The position numbers were made by a program, and so were the translations under genes. Positions 33,956 through 45,975 of a DNA stretch of 64,000 nucleotides are shown here, piece by piece (the first letter of the stretch is position 1; the number at the start of each line of letters is the position of its first letter). A model generated the notes under the pieces. It had not been told where the DNA came from, did no database searches, and saw only the letters and a list, made by a program, of their open reading frames with translations. The DNA comes from Dermacentor variabilis. Its lineage: Eukaryota > Arthropoda > Arachnida > Ixodida > Ixodidae. The stretch is taken from contig NC_134568.1 in the NCBI RefSeq assembly GCF_050947875.1, positions 256,480,615 to 256,544,614 of the forward strand. The letters run 5' to 3'.

Positions 33956-34190
33956 CACCAAGACAACATAGGGTAAATTACTTGTACTTAATCATTGAAA
34001 TAAAAAGAAATGATAAACTATTAGAAATGAAAGTGCATGAGAAAACAACTTGCTGCAGGTGGGGAACGATCCCACGTCTTCGCAAGTCCAAGTAATTTCC
34101 CCTATGTTGTCCTTGCTATCATCGTTTGTTGGCTTCTTATATGAATACTAAAAATCGAGCACCTCAGTTAACCCCCTTTCTTCATGGCCC
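33956..34190. repeat. SINE-like repeat in two opposed halves
   Basis: The left half (33956-34085) reads on the minus strand from a B-box-like GTGGGATCGTTCCCCACC to ACCCTATGTTGTCTTGGTG. The right half (34086-34190) reads on the plus strand from GTCCAAGTAATTTCCCC to TTAACCCCCTTTCTTC. The two halves share CAAGTAATTTxCCCTATGTT as an inverted repeat (33956-33986 with 34086-34115). The tail half is the same as at 25190-25258. Most simply this is one SINE-like element inserted with a 5' inversion. Confidence 0.65.
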
Positions 34191-34512
34191 AAGTATGCAA
34201 TGCAGTATGACCATGTGAGCTTTTATTACAGTGTTAGCCAATGTGTTCTGTGAAGGAAGAGAATGAAAACAGATTTTTGTCTTGTTCGTCCAGTTTTCTA
34301 CTATGCACTCACCTGTTTTACGGAACTTGTGTCCTTCAAATTGCCGTCAGATTCATTTTATGTAATCCTCTTTGGATATTATTGCTTTACTGGGCAAAAA
34401 AACAATGCCGAAGCACAAAGGTTATATTTATCATGCTGGTTTGCCAGCTGCAGTGATTGCTACGTTGAGCCACTCCATCGGCCTCATACAGGAGGCTAAT
34501 GTGGACATAGCG

Positions 34513-34548
34513 TGTATCTGTGAATCCGGGTGCGGATTCACAGATACA
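34513..34548. repeat. perfect 15-bp hairpin, 6-nt loop
   Basis: TGTATCTGTGAATCC (34513-34527) is exactly reverse-complemented at 34534-34548 around GGGTGC. It is intronic, with no flanking T run and no gene association. Confidence 0.85.
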
Positions 34549-37500
34549 TACATGCGGACCGTCAATTGTTGCAGCAGCATTTCAGGTCTATTAGACTTGT
34601 AATGAGTGAGAATGATTCCGGTGGCTGACGCAAACATTTTATAACAATTGGCACTTCGGTAGATGTTTCAGGGTTGCATTAGGTTGGCTGTACATGAGCG
34701 CTCTTATATTTTCGTTCTTACGCCAATTATAAGCAATTAGATTGTGAAAATATTTTCCATTTCATGCAGGCAATTCAAAGATGCCACTTCTCTTCGTCGA
34801 ATAAAAATCACTTCAGACAAAATGGTTCAACATGTACAGACACCTCGGCTGGTGATGCACATAGCATGCTTGCACAGCCAGGAGAAATTTCTGCATACTC
34901 TAGTTACTGCTGCGCTGAAAGGCTACATAGTGGTTCTTTGATGACCTTGTATAAACTGATATTGCATAAATTTCACGGAGAGCGAACTTAAACATCTCCA
35001 AACCGTTCCACAGCACATGACGGGAACACATTTAAGTAGTGTCGCACAGGCTTGCACAAGCCAGAGAGGGGAAAAGGCTCACTGATTGCCCTTTCCTCCT
35101 CACCCAATGAAAAGGTCTGTCCAATGTGCAGTGTGCCTGCTGCTGTGGTAGATGCGCTGTTTTCTTTTTTCTGTTCCGTGTTTGTTTGCCCCCACGCGTC
35201 CTCCTCCTCCACATAGTCGTCATCACTCTCCTTTCTGCTACCAATATTCAGTGCATAATCTGTCTCGTTTGTCTGCAGTGATGGTCTGTGGCATTTTCAG
35301 GGGGCTGCATTATATAACTGGTATTTTGTCTATGTGGTTTAAGCGGTATACATATGCAATTACTTCTGTGGGAGGGTAAACTGGAGCCAGAAAACACCTA
35401 GTTATATCTGGTGCAGTATAAGTGGTCTAAGCTGGGTATATTCGTAGGCGCTTAAATGTTTCCTTACCACCAGAAATGTGTTTGTTCGGTGAGGTTCTGT
35501 CATATTATTTCAAGGTGTATTAGTCACAACATATGCTGTAGTACATAAAATTTTAGCTTACTAATCATTTCTATCTGAGTGGAAGTAAAGCAGACGTTCT
35601 GAAGTTTTGAGAATTCTTATGGAAATTTCAAAAAGCAAGTGTGATTGAAAAAATGACTACACTGTTTTACTGGAAGTACTGAGAGTAAAGGAAATCAGAA
35701 ATGTACAAAATACGTCTTGCTCCTGGTCTACAACATCTTAATGTTTGAATGCACCAAAAAGTAATGCAGATTTGGTGGCGTGAATATTATCCATAGTGAT
35801 GCCCATTATGTCGAAAAGCAGTGGCATCAGAATTGGGAATGCATGTATTTGCCTATTGTGCTAGGAATGCTCATTCCAACTCAGTACAGTGAGTGCCTAG
35901 TTCATTTTTCTGCATTCTTTAGGCTCTTCAAGGAGTGGTTGTCAAATCTCGGAACATCCACTTCATTATATTTTATTATTGTCCTCGATCAGCTTCTCTC
36001 TGTAAGCATGCAGACCTGGTCATGCGCCTTGAACTGACACTGGAGCTTTGGCATGATTTTTACAGCATTTCTAGTAATGAATAAGGACATTTGCACAACC
36101 TGTGTTCAAACATGAATCCTTTCCTTTCTCCTAGAAATGTGCTCATTTTTGGTGCCTCCATCGATCCCGGACACATCGAATTGCACGAACTGCAGACCTG
36201 CCTGATTATTTCTGGCGGTGCCACTACCTGCTTCTGAAGCCGATGTTAACAACAAACAAAATTTCAAATGCTGCATAGTGCGCCACAGGTGTTTTCAACA
36301 CAATCTGCACACAGGATGCCACAAACATTGCAGATGTGAACAATATTGCCTCAACATTGACTTGAAACCAAATTACAACTTTTGTTATGAACGCTTGATG
36401 AAGTGGCAGTGGTTCGGCCTAGCGGCCTAGGCCTGACACATCTGTGCCCGGCTGTGATTAATTTGCTGATGGCTGCCAGAGTGGCTGGTGCAAGCTGTCA
36501 CAGGAAGCTGGCCATTAATATGTTTGTACCTATAGACATCATTGGCGCATGCACGGTGGGTTCTGCGAAGTGACTGCAAGCGAAATGCAGTGGTTAACAT
36601 AGGCACCACCAATGGACGATACCAGATCGGTCATGCGCTGTCGCGCTTTTTGGATGCAACAATCGATAAGAGAAATGCAACTAATGGGAAGCTGATACAC
36701 ATGACCCTGCGCGAACTGAACAGGGCTTGCACTTCAGAGTGTAAGAGCTGGGAAAATGTAACAGGTTCTACTGTGTCAGTGAGAACCTACTGTAGATCAT
36801 TACAAAATACAGACATAGATGTTGAATGAAGGTGGCAAATATATTTCTTGCTATTATTGAAAATAAATTCTTTTAGAGAAGTAGCTTGATGTCCGTGAGC
36901 TTTGCCAAAACCAAACTCTAACGTTTCAATACTCTACCTTTTCCATTTTTGAATTGTTTGAAATTCCGAATTCGAACTTTTCTTATTTCTGAGCTGCTAC
37001 AAAATACTCAAGGCTGTCTCACCTCCGAAGTACAAGAGTCTGGTGTTATCTCACTATTATTTGTAAATTTGTGTCTGGAGGGCCTTTGGCCATTTATGTA
37101 CCAAGCATTCATGGAATTTATTGTTTATTGCAGCAACACTTTGACTTGTAATGCCACTGAAATTATGCCTTGTATCTTTGCTTGTTTAGTTCACAAAAAA
37201 AAAAGGGACAAAATCTGCATGTAACACATCAATGATGTGCAAGTTTGTTGTGAATTTGAGTACTGGTAGATCTGGAAGTACTGATAGCATGAACTTTAAT
37301 TGAGAAGGCCACATAGTGACCTTCTCAATTGTTTTCCGTATTTATAGTATCAACTAAGTTATGGTTGGCAACTAATTTCACTACACACGACCCACTGGAA
37401 CACATTATCTGGTTTGGCATAATCACAAAGTTGCTAACAAATTGCACAGCCATGAGGGTAACAGTTGCAAGCTTTGCTTATCTCTTATTTCTTCGAATGG

Positions 37501-38188
37501 TAGCATATTTTCTCTTGCTTGTTTGGCATTGCTAAATGTGACTTGACTGTGCTACACTTTTCTGCTTAGTGACGAAGTGATGGTAATGGGGAGCCACTGA
37601 CTCTAAGCGCTTCAACCATGAATTTTAAAGTTTTCTTTTTCTGCTCTGAACAGCGTGACTCTGCTATTGCCGCTCCACATCAAAGGAGCAAAGTTTTATT
37701 AAATAACGAGCTTCTTTTTCAGTACAAGCTTTTGTCTTATTTTTCGCCTATTTAAGCTGTCCACACATTATTTGAGCTCAGATATAGTGACTGCATCCCG
37801 CATGATGATGCGTATCATAAGTAGGCTCGATCGCTTAGGATAGGTGAACCAGTGAATAAAAGTTAGTTTGGTGCTGAGTTAGCTGGGAACTTTTCAGTGT
37901 CAAGCCGTATCAGTACAAGGGCATTCAAAATCGCAGATTTCTTGCCAGCTAAACCTTTGGTATGGGCAAAAGTTTTAACGAGAGTAGACTTGATTACAGC
38001 TGTGATACTTTTGACATCAGACATGAACCATGCCTGACATGTTGAGTGATGTTGAAATCTTTATCATTGTTTCACTTTGGCAATGGTGCTGTGAAGTTAA
38101 TCAGGTCTGAAAATTTGGTCAGCTACTTACCAGATTTGTTTTGTGTCAATTTCATGTCAGCTGCAAAACATTGGTTACCATTTCACAG

Positions 38189-38791
38189 GTAGCTCCTATG
38201 TTCCAAACTGTGCTAAGTGGCCTGCTGCCTGTGAAGCCACTGAGACTGCTGCCAGTGTGGTGCCACCCGAGGCTGCCCGCCTAGGAAGCCAGCCACCATC
38301 AGTGATGCCCATTCGGTACGCGCCTCCTGGCTCTGTCCTGGTGGAGCCTCAGCACCGGTTTTTGTTGCTCACCGATCGGCCAACCTATGGCCCATCTCGT
38401 GCACCGGTGCGTGCCTTGGCACCTGTTGTGAAGACTACCACAGATGGAGTCCCCCATAGCAATCCTGCAGTGACAACCACCGCAGCCTTTGGGCCCATGT
38501 ACAGTGTAGGAATTATGCCAGCAGGCATGTTTCCGCAGCATTCATTCCCCCCGTTCCTGCATGCGGGCCACCAGAGCAATGGCTACCTGTCATTCTTGTC
38601 AGGTGCGGGCTATGTGGCCCCACCCACAACAGCAGCAGCCTATGTTCCCCTAGCCACGTTCGGCGGGCCCTCCGTGGTGGTGCCTCCTCCCCCCACCAGT
38701 GCCAAGGTGGCAAGCTGTTATAACTGCGGCCTGGTCGGTCATCGGGGCCACGAGTGCAAGGAGGCCACAGTGGAAGAGGCCACGAAGTCCG
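38189..38791 (+). CDS. ZCCHC14-like gene, Pro-rich exon with CCHC zinc knuckle
   Basis: The acceptor is TTTCACAG (ending 38188). The first two bases GT complete the G from 32775 (Gly). The exon encodes a Pro/Val/Ala-rich region (PSVMPIRYAPPGSVLVEP, LATFGGPSVVVPPPP) and then a retroviral-type zinc knuckle CYNCGLVGHRGHEC at 38716-38757. That is exactly C-x2-C-x4-H-x4-C with the aromatic after the first Cys and Gly before His. In ZCCHC14 the knuckle lies at the extreme C-terminus, as here. A donor (AAGTCCG/GTGGGT) follows at 38792. The family role is recruiting TENT4 poly(A) polymerases to stem-loop RNAs; the zinc knuckle is thought to help nucleic acid or protein binding. Confidence 0.9.
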
Positions 38792-38854
38792 GTGGGTACA
38801 CAGCTCTTAACCTCATGTGCAAGCTTATGCTTACAGTGGCACTTTCTTGTGCAG
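38792..38854 (+). other. 63-nt in-frame mini-intron
   Basis: The donor GTGGGT, a branch-like CTTAAC about 45 nt before the end, and a pyrimidine tract ACTTTCTTGTGCAG define it. The length is a multiple of three and there is no stop in frame. Retention would insert 21 mostly hydrophobic residues right after the zinc knuckle. A second acceptor TTACAG ends at 38836 and is also in frame. Confidence 0.6.
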
Positions 38855-38910
38855 CCCAGTTTCGGCTCCACTTTGCACCTGCTGGAGCAGCCCCTGAGGC
38901 GCAGCCGTGA
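38855..38910 (+). CDS. ZCCHC14-like gene, last coding exon
   Basis: Splicing G/CC gives Ala and then QFRLHFAPAGAAPEAQP and the TGA stop at 38908. Vertebrate ZCCHC14/ZCCHC2 proteins, as I recall them, end with a short conserved motif of the type G-T-[FY]-R-L-[KR]-[FY]-A-P-P some ten residues after the knuckle. The segment AQFRLHFAP fits this, which supports splicing out of the 63-nt intron. Confidence 0.75.
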
Positions 38911-41900
38911 GGCCAGCTTTAAATATACCTGTGTACATATGCCCCAACTCCTCACTCGGTGCAGGAGGGACAGCCACCTGGCATGACGACTGCTGTGCAG
39001 TGACAACCAGCCAGTCCCCCAGTCATGGTCTAATGCATACTGTGGGCTTGTTCACTGTGCGTGGAGCACGCTCCTGCTTTGCTGCCTGTCCACAAGATCA
39101 CATACTGTGTTTTCCGAAGTTGCTAACGCTAGTACTTGGAGGCATTTTCAAGCTGCATTTGTCTCCACTGAAGCCTCTGGCATGGCTGAAGCAATGCCCG
39201 TTTTATGTCCAGTGTTTTATGCTGTCAGCCATTTTTAGTTACTATTTATAAGCTTTCACCTCCCGAGTGCCCAGCTTTGTGGGCTTTGCAGTGTCAGTGT
39301 TTTTGTCAGCTGTGTACACTGTGTTTTTAACCTCAAGTTTTGGGTTAGACAGTCATACTTTTATTGTCACAAGTCTTGCCATTCCATTTCATACAGCAAA
39401 TTGTGACCCATTTTAGTTGCACAATATCTTCCTCTGCATTGCCAGTGAATGATTGGGGTGACTGGGTGGTTTGTCATGTTGAACATGTGATGAGAATTAC
39501 TTAAAGTTACCACTCAGCCAAAGACATATTGAATCGTCACATCAGACTGTGCCCACTGGAGAAATACCACATTGATGCTAGTGTTCATATCCTACACATG
39601 CATCTCGTCTCCCTCCTCAAGATTTTTCCTTGCTACCTGTTTTGGCTCATTCTGGACTTCTTTTGAGCTTGTTGGTGTTTGTCTAGTCAGGTGTTTCCTT
39701 TGACAACATCAAAAGCATTCCCAGTTTTTATTGCTACAATGTTGCAGCCCGATCAAATGTTTTTGCAAGCAAGAAGTGCTGCAAGACAAGAACTGAGACA
39801 TGTCTGACCACCTTGGTTTTCTTTTAATTTTTGTGCTACTGCTTTTGGGCACTTTATTCCAAGAGGAGCTCCATTCAGCGAAATGTGCAACGTGAAATGT
39901 ACAAGCAACAGGTTTACTTGCACTGCGATTGAGTGGGATGCTGCCTGTCTGGACAAATGCAAAGCCACATCTCTTCTTGTGGACCCTAGTCCTTTTATGT
40001 TTTGAATGTGCTCATGTGGCTGGTTTCTGCCATATTGCACTATTCCAGTGTTTGTGACACCAGTGATGCGTATCTGCTTGTGTAGCCCATGTCGACTACC
40101 CACCATGTGAACACCGTGGTGCTCTCTGGGCTTCGGCTGTCTTTTGTGAAATGTTTTAAGCACTAGATCTGTTGTAAATCCTCAGCTTAGGGTTGCCACA
40201 ATAGATGGTGAATGCTGAAGGTACAGTCATGTTGCCTTTATAAATGGTGTTATTTTTGCACATTTTGAAGTTGATAGCGCTGTACTGTGCCGAATGTGTG
40301 CCAGCAAAGTCCAATATGAGGACACTTATTTGGCTATGCCTTGGTACTTTATTTTCAAGCATAAAGTTGAAAATTACCATACAGTGCAGGCCTTAAGTCT
40401 GATCTACATTTGTTGATGTGTTTTCAAAATGTACAGCTCTCACTGATGCAGTAGAACTAAACTTTGCAGTGATTAGATGTGCCACTTGAGCATACATATC
40501 ATAATTGCCTCTCCAATTCAAGCTCTCCATTGTTCCAGTTGAGTAGCAATATTTTAAGTTGTTAAACAATGACACAGAGAAAAACTGTGCCATCTTTTGG
40601 CCTCACATGGAGAGAAGGTCAGAGCTGGTTAATGGTACTGCAGAGTACTTTGCACAAGAAATGTTCACAAAAAAATCCCCACCTTAAAAACAAGCTTGAG
40701 TGTTCTGCTGCTTGCTCCCTCAGTGAGTTGACTGTGTGGGTGTAATTTCCCAATTTGTTGAGCAGAGCTTTTTAATTTTTTTTTTTCATTTCGAAGCTCA
40801 TTTCTTGAATTCAACGCATTTCATTAAACATTAAGGTGTTATGCTGTTCTGTGCTAGTGGACAATAAGGCACCATTGTAGACTGTTGACATCTCATTTGG
40901 TGTGCGTGGAAGGCTTTCACTTGCCTGAGAATGTGTAGATTGCTGTCAGGCGTCCAGCTACTCTCTGCCCTGTGATTAGAACTATGGAAATGCTTTATGG
41001 TCACTCACCACTTAGTGAACTCATGGCACAAGCTAGAGCTGTTCCAAATTTTCTTTTCTATGTCATTAGAATCTGTGGGCTTGCAAGGGGCCTTATTTGT
41101 TCAAGTGAGAATTTTTCTGAAAGTTTATCCTTTGTAGTTTTTGACTACTGCAGTATTGCGAGACTGAATAGCTGTTTGGGTTTTTCCTTTTTCTCTTCCA
41201 GGAGTAAATATTGTGTTCTTTAAGATATCAAAATTGCACTAGAAACAACTTAAGGAATTGAGTTAGAAATCCATCTAACAAGTCTTTTTTGCTTACAGTT
41301 GCAAGGAATTGGCGTTCAGTGTTTTTTTTTTTTTTTCTGAGTATAGTGTGCTCATTTGCTTCGAAAATATGTATAGTACAATGAGTGCAGGAGAATGTTT
41401 TTCAGAAAAGGTGCTTGCTTAATTGCTGTCATGGAACTTAAGGAGGCTGAACAAAAAAGACCCATTAGCTTGTAAAATGTAAACAAAATATGCTGTGAGC
41501 ACATTTGTTTGTCCCATTTTGGTTCCTACTGTGTCCCTGCCTCACTTAAGCCTTCCTTCCGCTTATGCTGTGTGTAAATGGTAACATTATGAATGGTAAC
41601 CTTGTGCTGGTGCACATAATAGACTACAGGACACCTAGTAGAAGTTACATTTGTAGAAGTAATTTTTGTTTTATAGAATGTATTGTGGGAACGCCTAATT
41701 GAATGTCTTAAGATATGAGCAAGAGAGGATTCGCTTCACTCAGCGATAGGTTTAAGACTGTTGGGACGCCAAGTGCACTCATTCTCATTCAGTAATGCAG
41801 CCGAAGAGGAGAGCAAGGCATTCAATACCATGTCATAAAAGCATAATGCTGGCATGCGATTGTAACCAAACAAGGTAAAACTACAAAGCCAGTATATGAA

Positions 41901-42110
41901 GCAAACTAAAGTGTATCCTTGAATGATCTAGTTTCCGGGATGGCACTGCACTTCGTAAGTGGGTTCAAATGCTCCACGTCATATAGGCTTATGATGTGTT
42001 GTTTTGTTTTACTAACTGCCTGCTTGTACATGCACAAAAAAAAAAAGGTGGAAGTGCAGTCATGGCCTATTTTCCATTGAAATAAAATATGTTGATGTCA
42101 GTTCTGACTG
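38911..42110 (+). other. probable 3'UTR of the ZCCHC14-like gene
   Basis: There is no supported coding region after the stop. The sequence is T-rich and free of recognised transposons for 3.2 kb, unlike the surroundings, which fits a transcribed 3'UTR under some constraint. A long 3'UTR is usual for this gene in other animals. The end is placed by the AATAAA at 42081. For the next 1.4 kb (42110-43500) I see no gene, only poly(T) at 42350-42376 and AT-rich sequence. Confidence 0.5.
42081..42086 (+). promoter_or_regulatory. polyadenylation signal AATAAA
   Basis: AATAAA is followed by a GT-rich stretch (GTTGATGTCAGTTCTGACTG) within 30 nt, the usual layout of a cleavage site. I see no other AATAAA between the stop codon and here; an ATTAAA near 40822 could give a shorter form. 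Confidence 0.55.
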
Positions 42111-43514
42111 TTGTATTTCTTGTTAAAGGCACTTTCTAGATGACCGTGCTGACACATGCATAGTGTTCCTACGTTTTCTTTTGTTCATCAGAAAATTTCA
42201 TAACATTCATAACATAGCATTGTGGACCTCTTCACAATATGCCATGCAAGATTTTGCTGGGAACAAGTATTGCGCACCATCAGTGCAGGGATTTAAGCAT
42301 GTATTAGCACCTTGGTGTGGGTGCACTTTTCCCAGAGTAAAGTTAGAAAACTTTTTTTTTTTTTTTTTTTTTTTTAGTTTGGAAGGTCTCCTGAACTAAG
42401 TAAAAGGCACTCTTGGCAGCATGACAACTATCCAGAAAAATGTTTACACAGTAGTGCAAAAATATTGCAGTGATATGTAATGCATACTGAAAGGTGTACA
42501 GTACATAACACTGTGTAGTGCAGCAAAGGTATACAAAGTACAACTGAAAGTAGATTTACAAGCAAAGAAACATACACATTAAAAAGACATTGCACAGAGT
42601 AGTGTCTATACATTTGCATTCATGAAATAGGACCTTGAAAAGTTTCCAGTTCAAATCGCTGAGAATTAAGAGAATGCTATGTTGCAATGACTGCATCTTC
42701 AAATTTCTACAGAAAAGTCTTGAACCATCTGTTAATTTGTAGACATGTCACTAGTAATTTGTATAGAGAAATGGAGGTCAAGAACTCCTTAAATGCACTA
42801 GATGAAAAGTAGACAGACCGAAAGACTGCAAAAGTGATATTTATGTTCTTCATGGTCTTGACTAGTAAAACGTGTGGATACACATTCAATAATACTGTTG
42901 CATCACATCTTGCTGTGCAATACAAGAAATTTCATTGGATTCCTTTTAGTGTAGTTTACTAGTACCTCAAGAGTGTTTATTCTATTAGGAGGGGGCTACA
43001 TAAAAGCGGGTAGATGGTTTATAACACAGAAAAGGATTAACTTAGGTAAGGTGAACTAATTTACTACTATTAAAGAACCAAACAAACATTTTTGAAGAGA
43101 CTTAGTCAATGACTACAACTGCAGACAATGCAGGAAAAAACGAACTTATTGTGGAATAACTACATATATAGTAATTACAAACAAAGTACATTGAGGAAAT
43201 TGACTTCGTTAACCCCTTTCGTGCCTTGGACGAGCTGGGTTCATGCGTTTCTGGTTAAAACTGCCAAAGACAAGCTTGGCTCATTAACGGTACTTGGCAT
43301 TTTCTAGCAATGACCTGGTCCTGGTCCTATGATAGGACCTGGTCCTATGATTCCTGTAGGGATCAGTGTTTTGCAGGAAAGATCTGAGATTGAGAAAAAC
43401 CAACAACAAAGTTCTTATTGGAAATGTTGGCCATGCTAATTACGGGTAATTTGTTGTCTTAGTGCCACAAATAAATATATGGCTCTCCTTGATGTAGGAA
43501 ATATAAAATAAAGG

Positions 43515-45975
43515 TAGTACAAGCCTATGCTCCACCGTCCAGTCACGATGATGAAGAAACAGAACAGTTGTATGAAGATGTCGAATTTGCAAACTCTGTA
43601 TACTGTAGTCATGGGCGACTTAGTGCAAAAGTGGGCAAAAAGCAGGCTGGTGAACAAGCAGTTGGCAACTAGGGCATCGATTCTAGGAACACTAGAGAGA
43701 TGTTCGAATTGGCAGCACAATGAATACACTCGAGAACCGTAGCAACAGAAAGTGAACCTGGAAAAATCCCTAATGAAGAAACAAGAAATGGATTTCATAC
43801 TTCCTGCTGATCCCAGCATAGTGCAGGATGTAGAAGACTTGGGTGAGGCGAAGTGCAGTGATCATAGGTTAGTAAGGTCTAGGATTTACCTCAATATGAA
43901 GAGAGAAAGAGTAAAATTGGTAAAAAAGAAACAGGCCAACCTAGACGCAGTAAGGGTAAAAGCAGACCAATTCAGACTGGTGCTTGCAAACAAATATTCA
44001 GCCTTAGAGCGATGAAGATATAGAGGTAATGAACGAAACCGTAACTAGACTGGCTCCAGAAGCAGCAATTGAACTAGGGGGTAAGGCACCAAGGCAATCA
44101 ATAGGTAAGCTTACACAAGTAATCAAGTAACTAATAAAGAAATGACAAAGAATGAAAGTGTCCAACTCAAGAGATCAGATAGAATTCGGTGAACTGTCAA
44201 AACTGATTAACAAAGAGAAAGTAAGGGATATTCGAAATTATAACTTGAGAAAGACTGAGAAAGCAGTAAAAAATAGACGTAGCATGAGAACAGTGAGAAG
44301 AAAGCTTGGCATAGGACAAACCAAGATGTACACACTGAAAGGTAAGCAGGGGAATATCAAGAATTGAGATGATATAGTAAAAACAGCAGAATTATTGTAC
44401 ACTAACCTGTATATTATACAGAGCAGCCAGACTACCTCCATTCGAAGTAGTAATGAACAGGATACAGAGGCCCCTTCTATAACTAGTGATGAAGTTAGAA
44501 GGGCCTTGCAAGACGTGAAACGGGGAAAAGCGGCAGGAGAAGATGGAATAACAGTCAGTTTAATCAAAGATGGAGGAGATGTCACACTTGAAAAGCTTGC
44601 AGCCCTTATACGAAATGTCATGACTTCAAGGGTCCCAGAGAACTGGAAGAATGCCGCCATTATACTAATCTACAAAAAGGGAGACATTAAAAGAATTTAA
44701 AAATTATAGGACCATTAGTTTACTTCCAGTATTGTATAAAATATTCACCAAGATAATTTCCAATAGAATAAGGGCAACACTTTAGTCAACCAAGAGAACA
44801 GGCTGGCTTCAGGAAGGGATACTCTACAGTAGATCAAATCCATGTCATCAATCAGGTAATTGAGAAATCTGCAGAGTACAATCAACCTCTCTATGTGGCT
44901 TTCATAGATTATGAAAAGGCATTTGATTCAGTAGAAATACCGGCAGTCGTAGAGGCATTTCATAATCAAGGCGTATAGGAGGCATACATGAATATCTTCG
45001 AATATATCTACAAAGATTCCACAGCTACCTTGATTCTCAACAAGAAAAGAAGGAAGATACCTACAAAGAAAGGGATCAGACAAGGGGACACAATCTCTCT
45101 AATGCTATTCACTGCGTGCTTGGAAGAAGTAGTCAAGCTATTAAACTGGGAAGGCTTAGGAGTGAGGATCAATGGCGAATATCTTGACAACCTTTGGGTT
45201 GCAGATGACATTTTCCTGTTCATCAACACTGGGGACAATGGCAACAAATGATTGAGGACCTTAACAGAGAAAGTGTAAGAGTGGGGCTGAAGATTACTAA
45301 GTAGAAGACAAAGATAATACTCAATATTTTGGCAAGGGAACACATGTTCAGGATCACCAGTCAGCCTTTATAGTCTGTGAAGGCATACGTTTACCTAGGT
45401 CAATTACTCGCAGGGGCCCCTGATCATGAGAACGAAATTTACAGAAGAATAAAAATGGGTTGCTGTGCATACGGCAGGCATCACCAGGTCCTGACTGGAA
45501 GCTTACCACTATCATTGAAAAGAAAGGTGTACAATCACTGCTTTCTACCGGTGCTAATATATGGGGCAGAAACTTGGAGGTTGACAAGGAAGCTCGAGAG
45601 CAAGTTAAGGACCACGCAAAAAGCGATGGAACGAAGAATATTAGATGTAACATTATAAGAGACGGGAAGAGAGCGGTGTGGATCAGAGAGCAAATGGGAA
45701 GAGCCAATATTCTAATTAACATTAAGAGAAAAAAATAGAGCTGGGCAGGCCATGTAATGCGTAGGATAATAACCGGTGCATCATTAGAGTTACAGAATGA
45801 GTGCAAAGAGAAAGGAAGTCCAGTCGAGGACAGCACAAAACTAGGTGAGGTGATGAAATAGGAAATTTGAAGACGCAAGTTGGAATCGGTTGGTGCGAAA
45901 CAACGGTAATTGGATATCACAGGAAGAGGCCTTCGTCCTACAGTGGACATAAAACAGACTGATGATGATGATGAC
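43515..45975 (+). mobile_element. RTE-like LINE, heavily mutated, (GAT)n tail
   Basis: Pieces in all three frames line up as one LINE. Endonuclease: QAYAPP, then a VVMGD-like block near 43606, and EAKCSDHRLVRSRI. RT: GKAAGEDGITVSLIKDGG, VPENWKNAAIILIYKKGD, an ENRLASGRD block (44797-44825) and DYEKAFDSVE-like residues (44910-44935). KKGIRQGDTISLMLF is followed by NLWVADDIFLF, where the usual F-A-D-D reads V-A-D-D. The C-terminal part has YVYLGQLLAG, PVLIYGAETWRLTRK and QKAMERRILDVTL. It ends in GATGATGATGATGACGAT at about 45960. Many stops and frameshifts make it inactive. Clade assignment is by motif style. Confidence 0.8.

Larger units (their letters stand above)
32776..38188 (+). other. intron of the ZCCHC14-like gene (5.4 kb)
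   Basis: It begins GTAATG and ends TTTCACAG. It contains a SINE, a MITE, a Tigger-type terminus and an inverted SINE copy. A possible extra exon starts after TTTCATGCAG at 34770, but its phase does not fit. For 35000-38180 I see no supported gene. Confidence 0.6.

Noticed and set aside
36542..36829. 95-residue open frame as a host exon
   Set aside because: No splice sites or domain resemblance; the length is compatible with chance in this AT-rich intron.
38299..38713. Minus-strand open frames opposite the zinc-knuckle exon
   Set aside because: They are antisense shadows of the Pro-rich coding exon.
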